DNA of 64,000 bases from Stenotrophomonas bentonitica (GCF_002887735.1 NZ_PKQP01000001.1:310001-374000), one strand, 5' to 3'. Shown: positions 16,890 through 27,356, counted from the first letter of the stretch. The notes: generated by a model from the letters alone, not told the origin. Program-made: numbers and translations.

Positions 16890-17246
16890 TCAGCGGCGCA
16901 GCAATTGAAGCACTTCTTCCAGTTCCATCCGCGTCTGCTTGATGATCTGGTTGCTCAGCGCCGATTCCTCGCGCGCATCGGCGCCTTCCAGGCGCAGGCG
17001 CGCGCCGCCAATCGTGTAGCCCTGCTCGTAGAGCAGGCCGCGGATCTGGCGGACCATCAGCACGTCGTGGCGCTGGTAGTAGCGGCGGTTGCCGCGGCGC
17101 TTGGCCGGCTCGAGGCTGGGGAACTCGGTTTCCCAGTAACGCAGCACGTGCGGCTTGACGTCGCACAGCTCACTGACTTCACCGATGGTGAAGTAGCGCT
17201 TGGCCGGTATCGGCGGAAGTTCTCGGTTACTGCCCGGATCCAGCAT
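16890..17246 (-). CDS. MerR family transcriptional regulator (ihfA-linked)
   Basis: 118 residues. The N-terminal MerR winged helix begins at [20 protein letters not shown] and continues [16 protein letters not shown], then [21 protein letters not shown] short helical C-terminus has no metal-binding Cys cluster. This short MerR is conserved immediately downstream of ihfA in gammaproteobacteria and is of unknown function. Its start overlaps the end of ihfA by 20 bases, so it is translationally coupled. Confidence 0.93.
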   Translation of the reverse strand: MLDPGSNRELPPIPAKRYFTIGEVSELCDVKPHVLRYWETEFPSLEPAKRRGNRRYYQRHDVLMVRQIRGLLYEQGYTIGGARLRLEGADAREESALSNQIIKQTRMELEEVLQLLRR

Positions 17247-17526
17247 ATGCCTCTACCCTTTCCTTGAGCTTCTGGCCCGGACGGAAGGTGACCACCGTAC
17301 GGGCGGAAATCGGAATTTCCTCACCGGTCTTGGGGTTGCGACCCGGGCGCTGGTTCTTGCGCCGCAGGTCGAAATTCCCGAAGCCGGACAGCTTCACCTG
17401 ACGTCCCTGTTCCAATGCTTCACGCAGCACATCGAAGAACGCGTCGACAAATTCCTTGGCTTCGCGCTTGTTCAGACCGACTTCGTCGAACAGCTTCTCG
17501 GCCATCTCCGCCTTGGTCAATGCCAT
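17227..17526 (-). CDS. ihfA: Integration host factor subunit alpha
   Basis: 99 residues. HU/IHF DNA-bending protein: [20 protein letters not shown], then the dimer core [40 protein letters not shown] at the start of the DNA-inserting arm, [12 protein letters not shown], and [12 protein letters not shown]. Works as a heterodimer with IhfB in recombination, replication and transcription. It sits 26 bases after pheT, the conserved pheS-pheT-ihfA order. Confidence 0.97.
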   Translation of the reverse strand: MALTKAEMAEKLFDEVGLNKREAKEFVDAFFDVLREALEQGRQVKLSGFGNFDLRRKNQRPGRNPKTGEEIPISARTVVTFRPGQKLKERVEAYAGSGQ

Positions 17527-17552
17527 TGCCTGCTATCCCCCATGCTTCCCGC

Positions 17553-19934
17553 TCAACCGCGGATCCGGGCGTGATGTTCACGCTCCATGGCAGAGACCGC
17601 CTCGGCCACCACCGCATCCACGTCGCGGTCCGTCAGAGTGCGCGACTTGTCCTGCAAAATCAAGCCCATAGCGAGACTCTTGAACCCCGGCTCGACCCCC
17701 TGGCCGACGTACCGGTCGAACAGGGTGACCTCCCGCAGCAGCGGGCCGACGGCGCGGCGCAGGGTCGCTTCCAGGTCGGCCCAGGCCGCGGCCTCGGGCA
17801 CCAGGAAGGCCAGATCGCGGCGCATCGACGGGAACCGCGACTGCTCGCTCGCCCGCGGCAGCGCGCGGGTGGCCAGCGGGGCCAGGTCCAGCTCGAAAGC
17901 GAATACGTCCACGTCGATATCCATGGCCTTGGCCAGGCGCGGGTGGATCTGGCCGATCCAGCCCAGGCTGACGCCGTCACGGTAGACCTCGGCCGAACGT
18001 GCCGGGTGGCCATACGGACGCTGCGACGGCTTGAACTCCAGTTCGGCGCCACTGGCGACCGCCAGCGATTCCAGGTCGCCCTTGAGATCGTGGAAGTCGA
18101 CCTTGCGGGTCGGCAGGCCCCATTGCTGGGTGTCGGCATCGCCACAGATCGCAGCGGCCACGCGCTGGGTCTCCAGCGGGGCGGGCTGGCCCTCGCCGGC
18201 CTGCTGATGGAATACGCGGCCCAGTTCGAACAGGCGCACGCGGCCCAGCTGGCGCGCGGCGTTGCGGCCGAGGGTCGCGACCAGGCCCGGCAGCAGCGAC
18301 GGGCGCATCACCGCCAGTTCGGCGGAAAGCGGGTTGGCCAGCGCGACCAGACCCTCGCTCTGCTGCCACTGCGCGAGCAGCGCGGCATCGACGAAGGCGT
18401 AATTGATGGTTTCCTGCAGGTCACGGGCCACCAGCTGGCGGCGCACGCTAAGGTCGTCCAGGCGGGTCTCGGTCGGCATGGCGATGCGCGAGGCACCGCC
18501 CGGCAGCGTGGTCGGGATCTGCTCATAGCCGTGGATACGGGCCAGCTCTTCGATCAGATCTTCTTCGATGGCGATATCGAAACGGCGGCTCGGCGCGGTG
18601 ACCTGCCAGCCATCGGCGGTCGCGGTCACGTCCATGCCCAGCGCGCGCAGGATGCGCTCCACATCGGCATCGGCGATCTGGATACCCAACACGCGCGCGA
18701 TACGGGCGCGGCGCAGGCCGATGGTGGCGGTCGCCGGCAGGTCGGCGTCGCGCACGGCCTCGGTGACCGGCGCAGGCGTGCCGCCGGCCAGGTCCAGGAT
18801 CAGGCGGGTGGCGTACTCGATCGCCGCGCGCGGCAGCACCGGGTCGACACCGCGCTCGAAGCGGTGGCCGGCATCGGTGTGCAGGCCCAGCTTGCGGCCA
18901 CGGCCCATGATCGCGGCGGGCGCGAAGTGCGCGGCCTCCAGGAACACGTTGGTGGTGTCGTCGGTGACGCGCGTATCGAAGCCGCCCATCAGGCCGGCCA
19001 GCGCGATCGGGCGGTCGGCATCGGTGACCAGCAGGAAGCTGTCGTCCAGCGCGGCGTCGCGACCATCGAGCAGCTTCAGGGTCTCACCCGCACGCGAACG
19101 ACGCACGCCGATGCTGCCCTGCAGGGTGCCCAGATCGAAGGCATGCATCGGCTGGCCGAGCTCGAGCATCACGTACTGGGTGACGTCCACCAGCAGCGAG
19201 ACCGGGCGCACGCCACTGCGGCGCAGGCGCTCGGCCATCCACAACGGGGTGGCGGCGCGGGCGTTGACGCCCTCGATCACGCGGCCCACGTAACGCGGAG
19301 CCTCGGCGCCGGCGTCCAGCTGGATCGTCAGCTCACGCGTGCCCACGGCGGCCACCGGCGCAGCGTCGAACGGCACCACTTCACTGGCGCATGCGGCGGC
19401 CACGTCGAAGGCGATGCCGCGAATGCTGAAGCAGTCGGCGCGGTTCGGGGTCAGCTTGATCTCGATGCTGGCGTCCGGCAGGCCGAGGTACTCGACCAGG
19501 GTCTGGCCGACGGGCGCATCGTCGGGCAGTTCGAACAGGCCGGACGCATCGGTGTCCAGGCCCAGCTCCTTGGCCGAGCACAGCATGCCGTTGGATTCCA
19601 CGCCGCGCAGCTTGGCCGGCTTGATCTTCAGATCGCCGATCTGCGCGCCCACCATTGCCAGCGGTGCGACCAGGCCCGGGCGCGCGTTCGGCGCACCGCA
19701 TACGATCTGCAGGTGCTCGCCCTGCCCCGCATCGACCTGGCAGATCTGCAGGCGGTCGGCTTCGGGATGGCGTTCGGCGGAAATGATCTTCGCCACGACC
19801 ACATGCTGCAGGCCATCGCCCAGCGCATCGACCTCTTCCACTTCCAGACCGATCGCGGTCAGCACCGCGCTGAGTTCATCGCGCGAGACGGTGGTCGGGA
19901 CGTGGCTGCGCAGCCAGTTTTCAGAGAATTTCAT
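17553..19934 (-). CDS. pheT: Phenylalanine-tRNA ligase beta subunit
   Basis: 793 residues, standard bacterial length. Domains in order: N-terminal B1/EMAP-like tRNA-binding fold (about 40-150, LQICQVDAGQGEHLQIVCGA), B3/B4 editing domain (about 200-400), B5 (about 400-480), the catalytic-like core with RHGYEQ-type AR(I)HGYEQIPTTLP, and a C-terminal ferredoxin-fold anticodon-binding domain (SRFPSMRRDLAFLVPEAAAW ... LFDRYVG...LTDRDVDAVV). Forms the alpha2-beta2 enzyme with PheS. Confidence 0.97.
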   Translation of the reverse strand: MKFSENWLRSHVPTTVSRDELSAVLTAIGLEVEEVDALGDGLQHVVVAKIISAERHPEADRLQICQVDAGQGEHLQIVCGAPNARPGLVAPLAMVGAQIGDLKIKPAKLRGVESNGMLCSAKELGLDTDASGLFELPDDAPVGQTLVEYLGLPDASIEIKLTPNRADCFSIRGIAFDVAAACASEVVPFDAAPVAAVGTRELTIQLDAGAEAPRYVGRVIEGVNARAATPLWMAERLRRSGVRPVSLLVDVTQYVMLELGQPMHAFDLGTLQGSIGVRRSRAGETLKLLDGRDAALDDSFLLVTDADRPIALAGLMGGFDTRVTDDTTNVFLEAAHFAPAAIMGRGRKLGLHTDAGHRFERGVDPVLPRAAIEYATRLILDLAGGTPAPVTEAVRDADLPATATIGLRRARIARVLGIQIADADVERILRALGMDVTATADGWQVTAPSRRFDIAIEEDLIEELARIHGYEQIPTTLPGGASRIAMPTETRLDDLSVRRQLVARDLQETINYAFVDAALLAQWQQSEGLVALANPLSAELAVMRPSLLPGLVATLGRNAARQLGRVRLFELGRVFHQQAGEGQPAPLETQRVAAAICGDADTQQWGLPTRKVDFHDLKGDLESLAVASGAELEFKPSQRPYGHPARSAEVYRDGVSLGWIGQIHPRLAKAMDIDVDVFAFELDLAPLATRALPRASEQSRFPSMRRDLAFLVPEAAAWADLEATLRRAVGPLLREVTLFDRYVGQGVEPGFKSLAMGLILQDKSRTLTDRDVDAVVAEAVSAMEREHHARIRG

Positions 19935-20024
19935 GGTGTCACCCTGGTGGACCCGGCGCAGGCGCCTGGGCCGTGATGAATGGTGGTGCGACGTAGCGCC
20001 GGGGGCTGCCCGGCGGTTCCGCTG

Positions 20025-21215
<1,191 letters not shown>

Positions 21216-21575
21216 TTATGCCGCCAGTGCGCCCTTGGCCTTTTCGGCCAGTGCAGCAAAACCAGCTGCGTCGTGCACGGCGATGTCAGCCAGAACCTTA
21301 CGGTCCAGGGTGATGCCGGACTTGAGCAGGCCGTTCATGAAACGGCTGTAGCTCAGGCCGTTGATGCGGGCAGCCGCGTTGATGCGGGTGATCCACAGCG
21401 AACGGAAATTGCGCTTCTTCTGCTTACGGCCGATGTAGGCGTACTGCTGTGCCTTGATCACGGCCTGCTTGGCAACGCGGAAGACCTTGCGGCGAGCGTT
21501 GTAGTAACCCTTCGCCAGGGTCAGAATTTTCTTGTGGCGGCGACGCGCCTGTACGCCACGCTTTACTCGTGCCAT
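21216..21575 (-). CDS. rplT: 50S ribosomal protein L20
   Basis: 119 residues, standard length. Very basic N-terminus ([20 protein letters not shown]), then [20 protein letters not shown] and [18 protein letters not shown]. Early 23S rRNA-binding assembly protein; in enterobacteria it also represses its own operon. It follows rpmI by 10 bases. Confidence 0.98.
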   Translation of the reverse strand: MARVKRGVQARRRHKKILTLAKGYYNARRKVFRVAKQAVIKAQQYAYIGRKQKKRNFRSLWITRINAAARINGLSYSRFMNGLLKSGITLDRKVLADIAVHDAAGFAALAEKAKGALAA

Positions 21576-21585
21576 GGGTCAGTCC

Positions 21586-21783
21586 TCAGAGGTAGGGAAG
21601 CATACGGTTCAAACGGCCTGCGTCTTCTGCACGAACATGGTTCGTCTGACGCAGATTGCGCTTCCGCTTGGTCGACTTCTTCGTGAGGATGTGGCTGCGG
21701 TTGGCGTGGCCAGCCTTGAACTTGCCGGAGGCGGTCTTGCGGAAACGCTTGGCCGCCGCCCGGTTGGTCTTGATCTTGGGCAT
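21586..21783 (-). CDS. rpmI: 50S ribosomal protein L35
   Basis: 65 residues: [60 protein letters not shown]. Canonical L35. Unusually it lies 429 bases after infC, and the gap contains its own strong promoter. Confidence 0.98.
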   Translation of the reverse strand: MPKIKTNRAAAKRFRKTASGKFKAGHANRSHILTKKSTKRKRNLRQTNHVRAEDAGRLNRMLPYL

Positions 21784-21976
21784 TGCTATGTCCTTGATGA
21801 TGTTTTGTCACTGACCAGGGCGGTGGCATTGCCACACTTTCCGTCCGTGCCCTTGCCTGCTTGTAAGCCCGGGATCCCCGATGGGAACCAGGCCGGTCCT
21901 GTTTGCCGTTGGAACAGCGTGCCTTTGTGGGGCGGGAAACCGTTCAAAACAGCACCCCCGCAAAACGGGGCCGCCC
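21784..21976 (-). promoter_or_regulatory. Long 5' leader of rpmI-rplT
   Basis: About 190 nt between the promoter at 21977-22005 and the rpmI ATG, without an ORF. It contains a ccccgttttgcgggg hairpin shortly after the expected transcript start, followed by tgctgtttt. In enterobacteria L20 regulates this operon by binding a leader RNA; whether this leader does the same is inferred from position. The rest of the gap to infC (22006-22212) holds one SMAG palindrome and no gene. Confidence 0.45.
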
Positions 21977-22005
21977 ATTATGCCCGTGTATACGGACAGT
22001 TGCAA
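21977..22005 (-). promoter_or_regulatory. Sigma-70-type promoter for rpmI-rplT
   Basis: On the minus strand TTGCAA (22005-22000), 17-base spacer, CATAAT (21982-21977). Four of six -35 and five of six -10 positions match the consensus, with optimal spacing. Confidence 0.7.
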
Positions 22006-22155
22006 ACGCTTGATTGGGCGGGTGTTTACCGCGGCGCGGCCGAACCTGAACGGAACGGGCGCGAGCCCGGGCGTGACGCCAGGCCGCGCGCGGGAAACGA
22101 CAGAAGGCGCCGATGGGCGCCCGCTGTGTGCGCGAAGAGGTGCGGCCGGGGCTGG

Positions 22156-22180
22156 GTAGCCGACCAACGGTCGGCTCTAC
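22156..22180 (-). repeat. SMAG/REP-type palindrome
   Basis: gtag-ccgaccaacggtcgg-ctac; on the minus strand it begins GTAG and has a perfect GCCGACC/GGTCGGC stem. It lies in the infC-rpmI gap. Confidence 0.75.
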
Positions 22181-22212
22181 CTCCGCCGGTTCGGGCCAGG
22201 CCCGATGGCCGG

Positions 22213-22737
22213 TTACTTCTTCTTCGGCGCGATCATCATCACCATCTGCCGGCCTTCAAGGCGCGGACGGGACTCGATCACGATGTCTTCGCCCAGATCA
22301 CCTTCGATCCGGCTGGCCATCTCGCGACCCAGTTCCTGATGGCTCATTTCACGGCCACGGAAGCGGATGTTGACCTTGATCTTGTCGCCCTCTTCCAGGA
22401 ACCCGCGCATCTTGCGCAGCTTGATCTGGTAATCACCTTCATCGGTGACCGGGCGGAACTTCACTTCCTTGATCTCGACCTGCTTGGTCTTCTTCTTGGC
22501 CTCGTTGGCCTTCTTCTGCGCTTCGAACTTGAACTTGCCGAAGTCCATGATCTTGCACACCGGCGGATCAGCCTGCGGCTGAATCTCGACCAGGTCCAGA
22601 CCTTCGTCTTCGGCCATCGACAGCGCTTCGTCACGCGTCAACACACCAATCATTTCTCCGTCGCTGCCGATCACGCGGACGCGCGGCACCCGGATTTCCT
22701 GATTCTTGCGGTTCTGTTTGTTGTCAGGGGTACTGAT
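22213..22737 (-). CDS. infC: Translation initiation factor IF-3, apparent AUC start codon
   Basis: 174 residues if started at the ATC at 22737 ([21 protein letters not shown]...), which matches the usual Xanthomonadaceae N-terminus. There is no in-frame ATG or GTG nearby; the only standard alternative is TTG at 22761, which would put the GGGAG ribosome site inside the coding region. GGGAG lies 8 bases before the ATC. IF-3 genes are known for rare AUU/AUC/AUA starts, used for autoregulation. Motifs: [57 protein letters not shown]. Follows thrS by about 63 bases. Confidence 0.95.
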   Translation of the reverse strand: MSTPDNKQNRKNQEIRVPRVRVIGSDGEMIGVLTRDEALSMAEDEGLDLVEIQPQADPPVCKIMDFGKFKFEAQKKANEAKKKTKQVEIKEVKFRPVTDEGDYQIKLRKMRGFLEEGDKIKVNIRFRGREMSHQELGREMASRIEGDLGEDIVIESRPRLEGRQMVMMIAPKKK

Positions 22738-22800
22738 ATTGCAATCTCCCAGAGGAATCAAACCGGCCCATCGCGGAGCATCCGCAGGGCCGGGACTTTC

Positions 22801-24705
22801 TTACACGGACTGTTCTGCCTGCAACCGCTCGATGAAGGCCTGGACGGACATGCTGCCCAGATCTTCGCCAGAGCGCGTACGCACGGCCACGGCGCCATTT
22901 TCCTTCTCACGGTCGCCAACCACCAGCAGGTACGGGACCCGCTGCAGCGTATGCTCGCGAATCTTATATCCGATCTTCTCGTTGCGCAAATCGGCGTTCA
23001 CGCGGAACCCTTGATCTGCAAGGGTTTTCCTGACTTCACTGACGTATTCAGCCTGAGCGTCGGTGATATTGGCCACCACCACCTGGGTCGGGGCCAGCCA
23101 GGCCGGGAACTGGCCGGCATGGTGCTCGATCAGGATGCCCAGGAAACGCTCCATGGAACCGACGATCGCACGGTGCAGCATGACCGGATGCTTTTTCTGG
23201 CTGTTTTCGTCCACATACTCGGCGCCAAGGCGGCCGGGCATCATGAAGTCCACCTGCATCGTGCCCAGCTGCCAGGTGCGGCCGATGGCATCCTTGAGGT
23301 GGTACTCGATCTTCGGGCCGTAGAAGGCGCCCTCGCCCGGCAGCTCCTGCCATTCCACCCCGCAGCTAGACAGGGCCGAGCGCAATGCGCCCTCCGCCTT
23401 GTCCCACGTGCTGTCATCGCCCAGGCGCGATTCGGGCCGCAGCGCGATCTTGACCTGGATCTCCTCGAAGCCGAAGTGCTGGTACACCGCCAGCGCCTGC
23501 TGGTGGAACGCGGTCACTTCCGCCTCGACCTGGTCTTCGGTGCAGAACACGTGGCCGTCGTCCTGGGTAAAGCCACGCACGCGCAGGATGCCGTGCAGCG
23601 CGCCGGAGGGCTCGTTGCGGTGGCAGGCACCAAACTCACCGTAGCGGATCGGCAGGTCGCGGTAGCTGTGCAGCCCCTGGTTGAACACCTGCACGTGGCC
23701 CGGGCAGTTCATCGGCTTGAGCGCGTAGGTACGCTTCTCCGACTCGGTGAAGAACATCGCGTCCTGGTAGTTGTCCCAATGGCCGGACTTCTGCCACAGC
23801 GACACGTCCAGGATCTGCGGGCAGCGCACTTCGCCGTAGCCGGTATTGCGGTACACCTTGCGCATGTACTGCTCGACCACCTGCCACAGCGCCCAGCCCT
23901 TCGGGTGCCAGAACACAAGGCCCGGGGCCTCTTCCTGCAGGTGGAACAGGTCCTGCTGCTTGCCGATGCGACGGTGGTCGCGCATCTCCGCCTCTTCGAT
24001 ACGCTTGATGTACGCATCGAGCTGCTTCTTGTCGGCCCAGGCGGTGCCGTAGACGCGCTGCAGCTGCTCGTTCTGCGCGTCGCCGCGCCAATAGGCGCCG
24101 GAAATGCGGGTCAGCTTGAAGGCCTTCAGGAAGCGCGTGTTGGGCACGTGCGGGCCGCGGCACATGTCCACGTATTCCTGGTGGTAGTACATGCCCATGG
24201 CCTGGATGTCCGGCGACATGTCTTCGATCAGGCGCAGTTTGTAGTCCTCGCCACGCGCCTTGAAGATCTCGATGACCTCCGCACGCGGGGTGACCTTCTT
24301 GATCACGTCGTAGTCCTGCGCGATCAGCTCGCCCATGCGCTTTTCGATGGCGGCCATGTCTTCGGGCGTGAACGGACGCTCGGAGTAGATGTCGTAGTAG
24401 AAGCCTTCGGCGATGACCGGGCCGATCACCATCTTGACGTCCGGGTACAGCTGCTTGACCGCATGGCCGACCAGATGGGCGGCGGAGTGGCGGATGATCT
24501 CAACGCCCTCCTCGTCCTTGGCGGTGATGATGCGCAGGCTGGCATCGTGGTCGATGACGTCACTGGCATCGACCAGCACGCCATCCACCGAACCGGCGAT
24601 GGTGGCCTTGGCCAGGCCGGCGCCGATCGACTGGGCGACGTCCATGACACTGACGGGATGTTCGAATTCACGGCGGCTGCCGTCGGGGAGCGTGATCGCG
24701 ATCAT
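22801..24705 (-). CDS. thrS: Threonine-tRNA ligase
   Basis: 634 residues from the ATG at 24705 ([20 protein letters not shown]). Domains: TGS (1-60), editing domain with [18 protein letters not shown] (His-x3-His zinc/editing site) and the distal CRGPHVPNT, class II catalytic core with [13 protein letters not shown] and [20 protein letters not shown], then the C-terminal anticodon-binding domain ([28 protein letters not shown]). Charges tRNA-Thr. The gene is preceded by a short Thr-rich ORF and an intrinsic terminator, suggesting attenuation. Confidence 0.98.
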   Translation of the reverse strand: MIAITLPDGSRREFEHPVSVMDVAQSIGAGLAKATIAGSVDGVLVDASDVIDHDASLRIITAKDEEGVEIIRHSAAHLVGHAVKQLYPDVKMVIGPVIAEGFYYDIYSERPFTPEDMAAIEKRMGELIAQDYDVIKKVTPRAEVIEIFKARGEDYKLRLIEDMSPDIQAMGMYYHQEYVDMCRGPHVPNTRFLKAFKLTRISGAYWRGDAQNEQLQRVYGTAWADKKQLDAYIKRIEEAEMRDHRRIGKQQDLFHLQEEAPGLVFWHPKGWALWQVVEQYMRKVYRNTGYGEVRCPQILDVSLWQKSGHWDNYQDAMFFTESEKRTYALKPMNCPGHVQVFNQGLHSYRDLPIRYGEFGACHRNEPSGALHGILRVRGFTQDDGHVFCTEDQVEAEVTAFHQQALAVYQHFGFEEIQVKIALRPESRLGDDSTWDKAEGALRSALSSCGVEWQELPGEGAFYGPKIEYHLKDAIGRTWQLGTMQVDFMMPGRLGAEYVDENSQKKHPVMLHRAIVGSMERFLGILIEHHAGQFPAWLAPTQVVVANITDAQAEYVSEVRKTLADQGFRVNADLRNEKIGYKIREHTLQRVPYLLVVGDREKENGAVAVRTRSGEDLGSMSVQAFIERLQAEQSV

Positions 24706-24762
24706 GAGAGTGCTTTGGTCTGGTGGCCCGCAGGGGGCCTGGAGAATCCGGGGGCGAGGCAA

Positions 24763-24785
24763 TAAAAAAGCGCCACGAAGGCGCC
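24763..24785 (-). terminator. Intrinsic terminator in the thrS leader (candidate attenuator)
   Basis: On the minus strand gcgcc-ttcgt-ggcgc-tttttt: a 5-bp all-GC stem, small UUCG-containing loop and six U, ending about 58 bases before the thrS ATG. There is no minus-strand gene upstream for it to end other than the short leader ORF, so its natural role is attenuation of thrS. Confidence 0.65.
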
Positions 24786-24809
24786 TGCGTCAGGGGCCGT
24801 CGGGGGCGT

Positions 24810-24836
24810 TCAGCGGTGGGCGGTGGTAGTGCTCAT
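24810..24836 (-). CDS. Candidate thrS leader peptide, MSTTTAHR
   Basis: An 8-codon ORF (ATG AGC ACT ACC ACC GCC CAC CGC, then TGA) with three consecutive threonine codons lies 25 nt upstream of the intrinsic terminator in front of thrS. This is the layout of ribosome-mediated attenuators: stalling at Thr codons when charged tRNA-Thr is scarce would disfavour the terminator. No good Shine-Dalgarno is visible and I did not resolve the alternative hairpin, so the mechanism is inference. Confidence 0.5.
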   Translation of the reverse strand: MSTTTAHR

Positions 24837-24987
24837 GTCACACGCTAGACCGGCGCAGGGCGCGGGCCACCTTGTTGCCTCGATAGAGATGCCCTGATCT
24901 TAAACCAATCTGCCGATGAATGCGCCGCCGCGCGCCGGCATGCCCCCGCCCAGGCGCCTGAATGTGTACGTGTGGCGCCCATAAACG

Positions 24988-25006
24988 GCAATGATTACCA
25001 TGCGCG
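24988..25006 (+). promoter_or_regulatory. Fur-box-like site upstream of the PepSY operon
   Basis: gcaatgattaccatgcgc resembles the 19-bp Fur consensus (GATAATGATAATCATTATC) in its centre, AATGATTACCAT. It lies about 110 bases before DUF3325. The gap 24837-25112 otherwise holds only the thrS leader upstream region and no gene. Confidence 0.45.
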
Positions 25007-25112
25007 GGTTACTGTCCTGACCAGGACAGGGTTGCCGATTGGATTCCCCCATGCCCTGCCCCGCTTCCTTCCCGGCCTGCCGCGCCCTGCCGCGTGCGCT
25101 GGCGGCCACCCG

Positions 25113-25409
25113 ATGATCACGGTCGCCCTGACCTCGCTTGGCTTCTGCAGCCTGGCGCTGGCCGGCTCGGCGTTCTCGGCGCTGGCGCTGTATGCCGCCT
25201 CGCCGCACTGCCGCTGGCCGCGCCTGCGCCGGGCCGGCCGCCTGGGTCGGCAGATCAGCCTGGTCGCCGCGGTGGCGGCGCTCTGGCTGTGGATCGCCAA
25301 TCTGGGCATCGCCACCGGCGTGGTGGTGATGCTGTGCAGCTGGATGCTGGTGGCGATCGCGCTGCCCCTGCTCGCCGCCTGGCACCGCCCGGCGCAGGTG
25401 ACACGCTGA
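25113..25409 (+). CDS. DUF3325-type small membrane protein
   Basis: 98 residues, three hydrophobic helices (VALTSLGFCSLALAGSAFSA; LVAAVAALWLWIANLGIA; VVMLCSWMLVAIALPLLAAW) with a basic segment between the first two (CRWPRLRRAGRLGRQ). This layout and its position before DUF3649 and PepSY genes match DUF3325, part of iron-uptake-linked operons. The stop overlaps the next start by one base (TGATG). Confidence 0.75.
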   Translation: MITVALTSLGFCSLALAGSAFSALALYAASPHCRWPRLRRAGRLGRQISLVAAVAALWLWIANLGIATGVVVMLCSWMLVAIALPLLAAWHRPAQVTR

Positions 25410-25672
25410 TGTGGGCACGGGCCGGCGCCGGCGTCCTGGCGGGGTTCTTCGTGGCCGCCGCGGCGACCGGGCTGATCGCCTGGCTGCCACCGGGACCGTG
25501 GCAGAACGCGCTGGTACCCAGCCTGATCGCGTTCATCCCGCTGTGGATGCTGGCCGCGATCTGGGCCTTCAGCTTCCGCACCGGGCTGCGGGCGTGGGCC
25601 GTGATGAGTGCCACCGCCGGGGCCGGGTTCGGCCTGCTGTGGCTGCTGCGCCTGACCGGCGCGGTGCAATGA
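25409..25672 (+). CDS. DUF3649-type small membrane protein
   Basis: 87 residues, with helices at AGAGVLAGFFVAAAATGLIA, LVPSLIAFIPLWMLAAIWAF and WAVMSATAGAGFGLLWLL and the conserved order 'W-x-F-x-x-R-x-x-x-R-A-W' (WAFSFRTGLRAW). DUF3649 proteins are found with PepSY and TonB-dependent siderophore receptor genes and are annotated as iron-uptake-related; no biochemical role is known. It is translationally coupled to the gene before it and 10 bases before PepSY. Confidence 0.75.
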   Translation: MWARAGAGVLAGFFVAAAATGLIAWLPPGPWQNALVPSLIAFIPLWMLAAIWAFSFRTGLRAWAVMSATAGAGFGLLWLLRLTGAVQ

Positions 25673-25682
25673 GAGCGATGCG

Positions 25683-27248
25683 ATGAAGTTCAGTTCCCAG
25701 ACCCTGCGTACCTTCACCACCGTGCACACGTGGGTCAGCCTGGTCGCCGGCTTCGCGCTGTTCGTCGCGTTCTACGCCGGCGCGCTGACCCTGTTCCACC
25801 ACGATCTGCCGCTGTGGCAGACCCCGCATGCGGTGGACACGCCGGCCGCGAGCCTGGACGACGCGCAACGCCTGCTCGATGGCGTGCTCGAACGCCACCC
25901 GGCCGCGCGTGCCCACGTCGGCATGACCTTCCCCGGTGGCGATCACCCGCAGCCGATCGCGTATTGGCAGGACGCCAAGGGCACCTGGCTGTACGCGTGG
26001 CTGGACCATTACGACGGCAGTGTCACGCCCCCGCAGACCGGGCTGGCGGAGCTGGTCAACGAGCTGCATTACAGCCTCGGCCTGCCGGTCGCGGGCACCT
26101 ACCTGATGGGCATCGTCAGCCTGCTGTATGGCGTGGCCCTGCTCAGCGGGCTGGTCATCCACCTGCCCAGACTGCTGGGCGATCTGTTCGCGCTGCGCCC
26201 GGGCCGCAACCTCAAGCAGATGTGGCAGGACGCGCACAACGTGATCGGCGTACTCAGCCTGCCCTTCCACCTCATGTTCGCGGTGACCGGCGCACTGCTC
26301 TGCCTGATCTTCCTGCAGATGGCGGCGCTCAATCCGCTGATCTTCGACGGCAAGTTGCTGCAGGCGGTGCCGGCAGCGATGGACACCGCGCCGATACGCG
26401 AGCCCAGCGGCCAGCCAGGCGATGAAACCAACCTGCGCATGCTGCATGCCCGCGCCATCGAGGTGGCCCGGGCGCAGGGCGTGGCTGATTTCGAGCCGGC
26501 CTTCCTCAAGCTCGCCCATGCCGGCGATGCCAACGCCACGATCGAGATCACCGGCGAATCCGGCGGCACCCTGGGGCCGCTCGGCGCGGTCGGCCTGGAT
26601 GCGGCCAGCGGCCGCCTGCTGAGCAGCCAGTTGCCTGGCCAGCGCGATGCCAACCACGCCACCCTGAGTGCCGCCTATGCGCTGCATTTCGGTGAATTCG
26701 GCAATGGCGTGGTGGTGTGGCTGTACTTCCTGCTCGGCCTGGGCGGCGCCTTCCTGTTCTACTCCGGCAACCTGCTGTGGATCGAATCGCGGCGCAAGCG
26801 ACGCCAGGTCGAACAAGGCCGCGCGCAGATCAACATGGCCCGCGCGACAGTGGGGGTATGCATCGGGTTGTGCGTGGCGATCTCGGCCAGCTTCGTCGGC
26901 GCACAGATCCTGGAGCAGGTCGCGCCGCAGGCGGTGGACCACGGCATCCGCTGGATCTGTTTCGTCACCTGGGGCGTCTGCGCCCTGTGGGCGGCGCTGC
27001 GTCGCCCCGACCAGGCGGCCCGTGAGCTGCTGTGGGCGGCCGCGATCAGCACCGCGCTGGTAGCGGTAATGCATGGCGCCCTGACCGGCTTCTGGCCATG
27101 GGCGAGCGCGGCACGGGGCTACTGGCCGCTGTTCTGGGTGGACGCGGTGGCGCTGGCACTGGCCTTTGGTTTTGCCACCCTGGCGCGTGCGAGCCTGCGC
27201 CGGGCACGGCATGGTGATCCGAACAGCGTCTGGAGTGCACCGCGCTGA
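25683..27248 (+). CDS. PepSY-associated transmembrane protein (PiuB/iron-uptake-linked)
   Basis: 521 residues. TM1 near the N-terminus (WVSLVAGFALFVAFYAGALT), a periplasmic PepSY-type region, TM2 (YLMGIVSLLYGVALLSGLVI), the conserved segment LRPGRNLKQMWQDAHNVIGV at about 175-195 followed by LPFHLMFAVTGALL, then a second large periplasmic stretch and further TM helices (FGNGVVVWLYFLLGLGGAFLF and four at the C-terminus). This is the PepSY_TM fold, found with siderophore receptors and thought to help reduce or move ferric complexes. No receptor gene is present beside it. Confidence 0.88.
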   Translation: MKFSSQTLRTFTTVHTWVSLVAGFALFVAFYAGALTLFHHDLPLWQTPHAVDTPAASLDDAQRLLDGVLERHPAARAHVGMTFPGGDHPQPIAYWQDAKGTWLYAWLDHYDGSVTPPQTGLAELVNELHYSLGLPVAGTYLMGIVSLLYGVALLSGLVIHLPRLLGDLFALRPGRNLKQMWQDAHNVIGVLSLPFHLMFAVTGALLCLIFLQMAALNPLIFDGKLLQAVPAAMDTAPIREPSGQPGDETNLRMLHARAIEVARAQGVADFEPAFLKLAHAGDANATIEITGESGGTLGPLGAVGLDAASGRLLSSQLPGQRDANHATLSAAYALHFGEFGNGVVVWLYFLLGLGGAFLFYSGNLLWIESRRKRRQVEQGRAQINMARATVGVCIGLCVAISASFVGAQILEQVAPQAVDHGIRWICFVTWGVCALWAALRRPDQAARELLWAAAISTALVAVMHGALTGFWPWASAARGYWPLFWVDAVALALAFGFATLARASLRRARHGDPNSVWSAPR

Positions 27249-27356
27249 TCGCCTCGAAGGCTTGCTGCGGCGGGCCTTCAGAATTCTTCAGCCGGGTTTC
27301 CAGCACTTCAGACCGCCCCGTGGCGTAGTCGGCCCTCATCTCGAGGAGCCTTGCCC

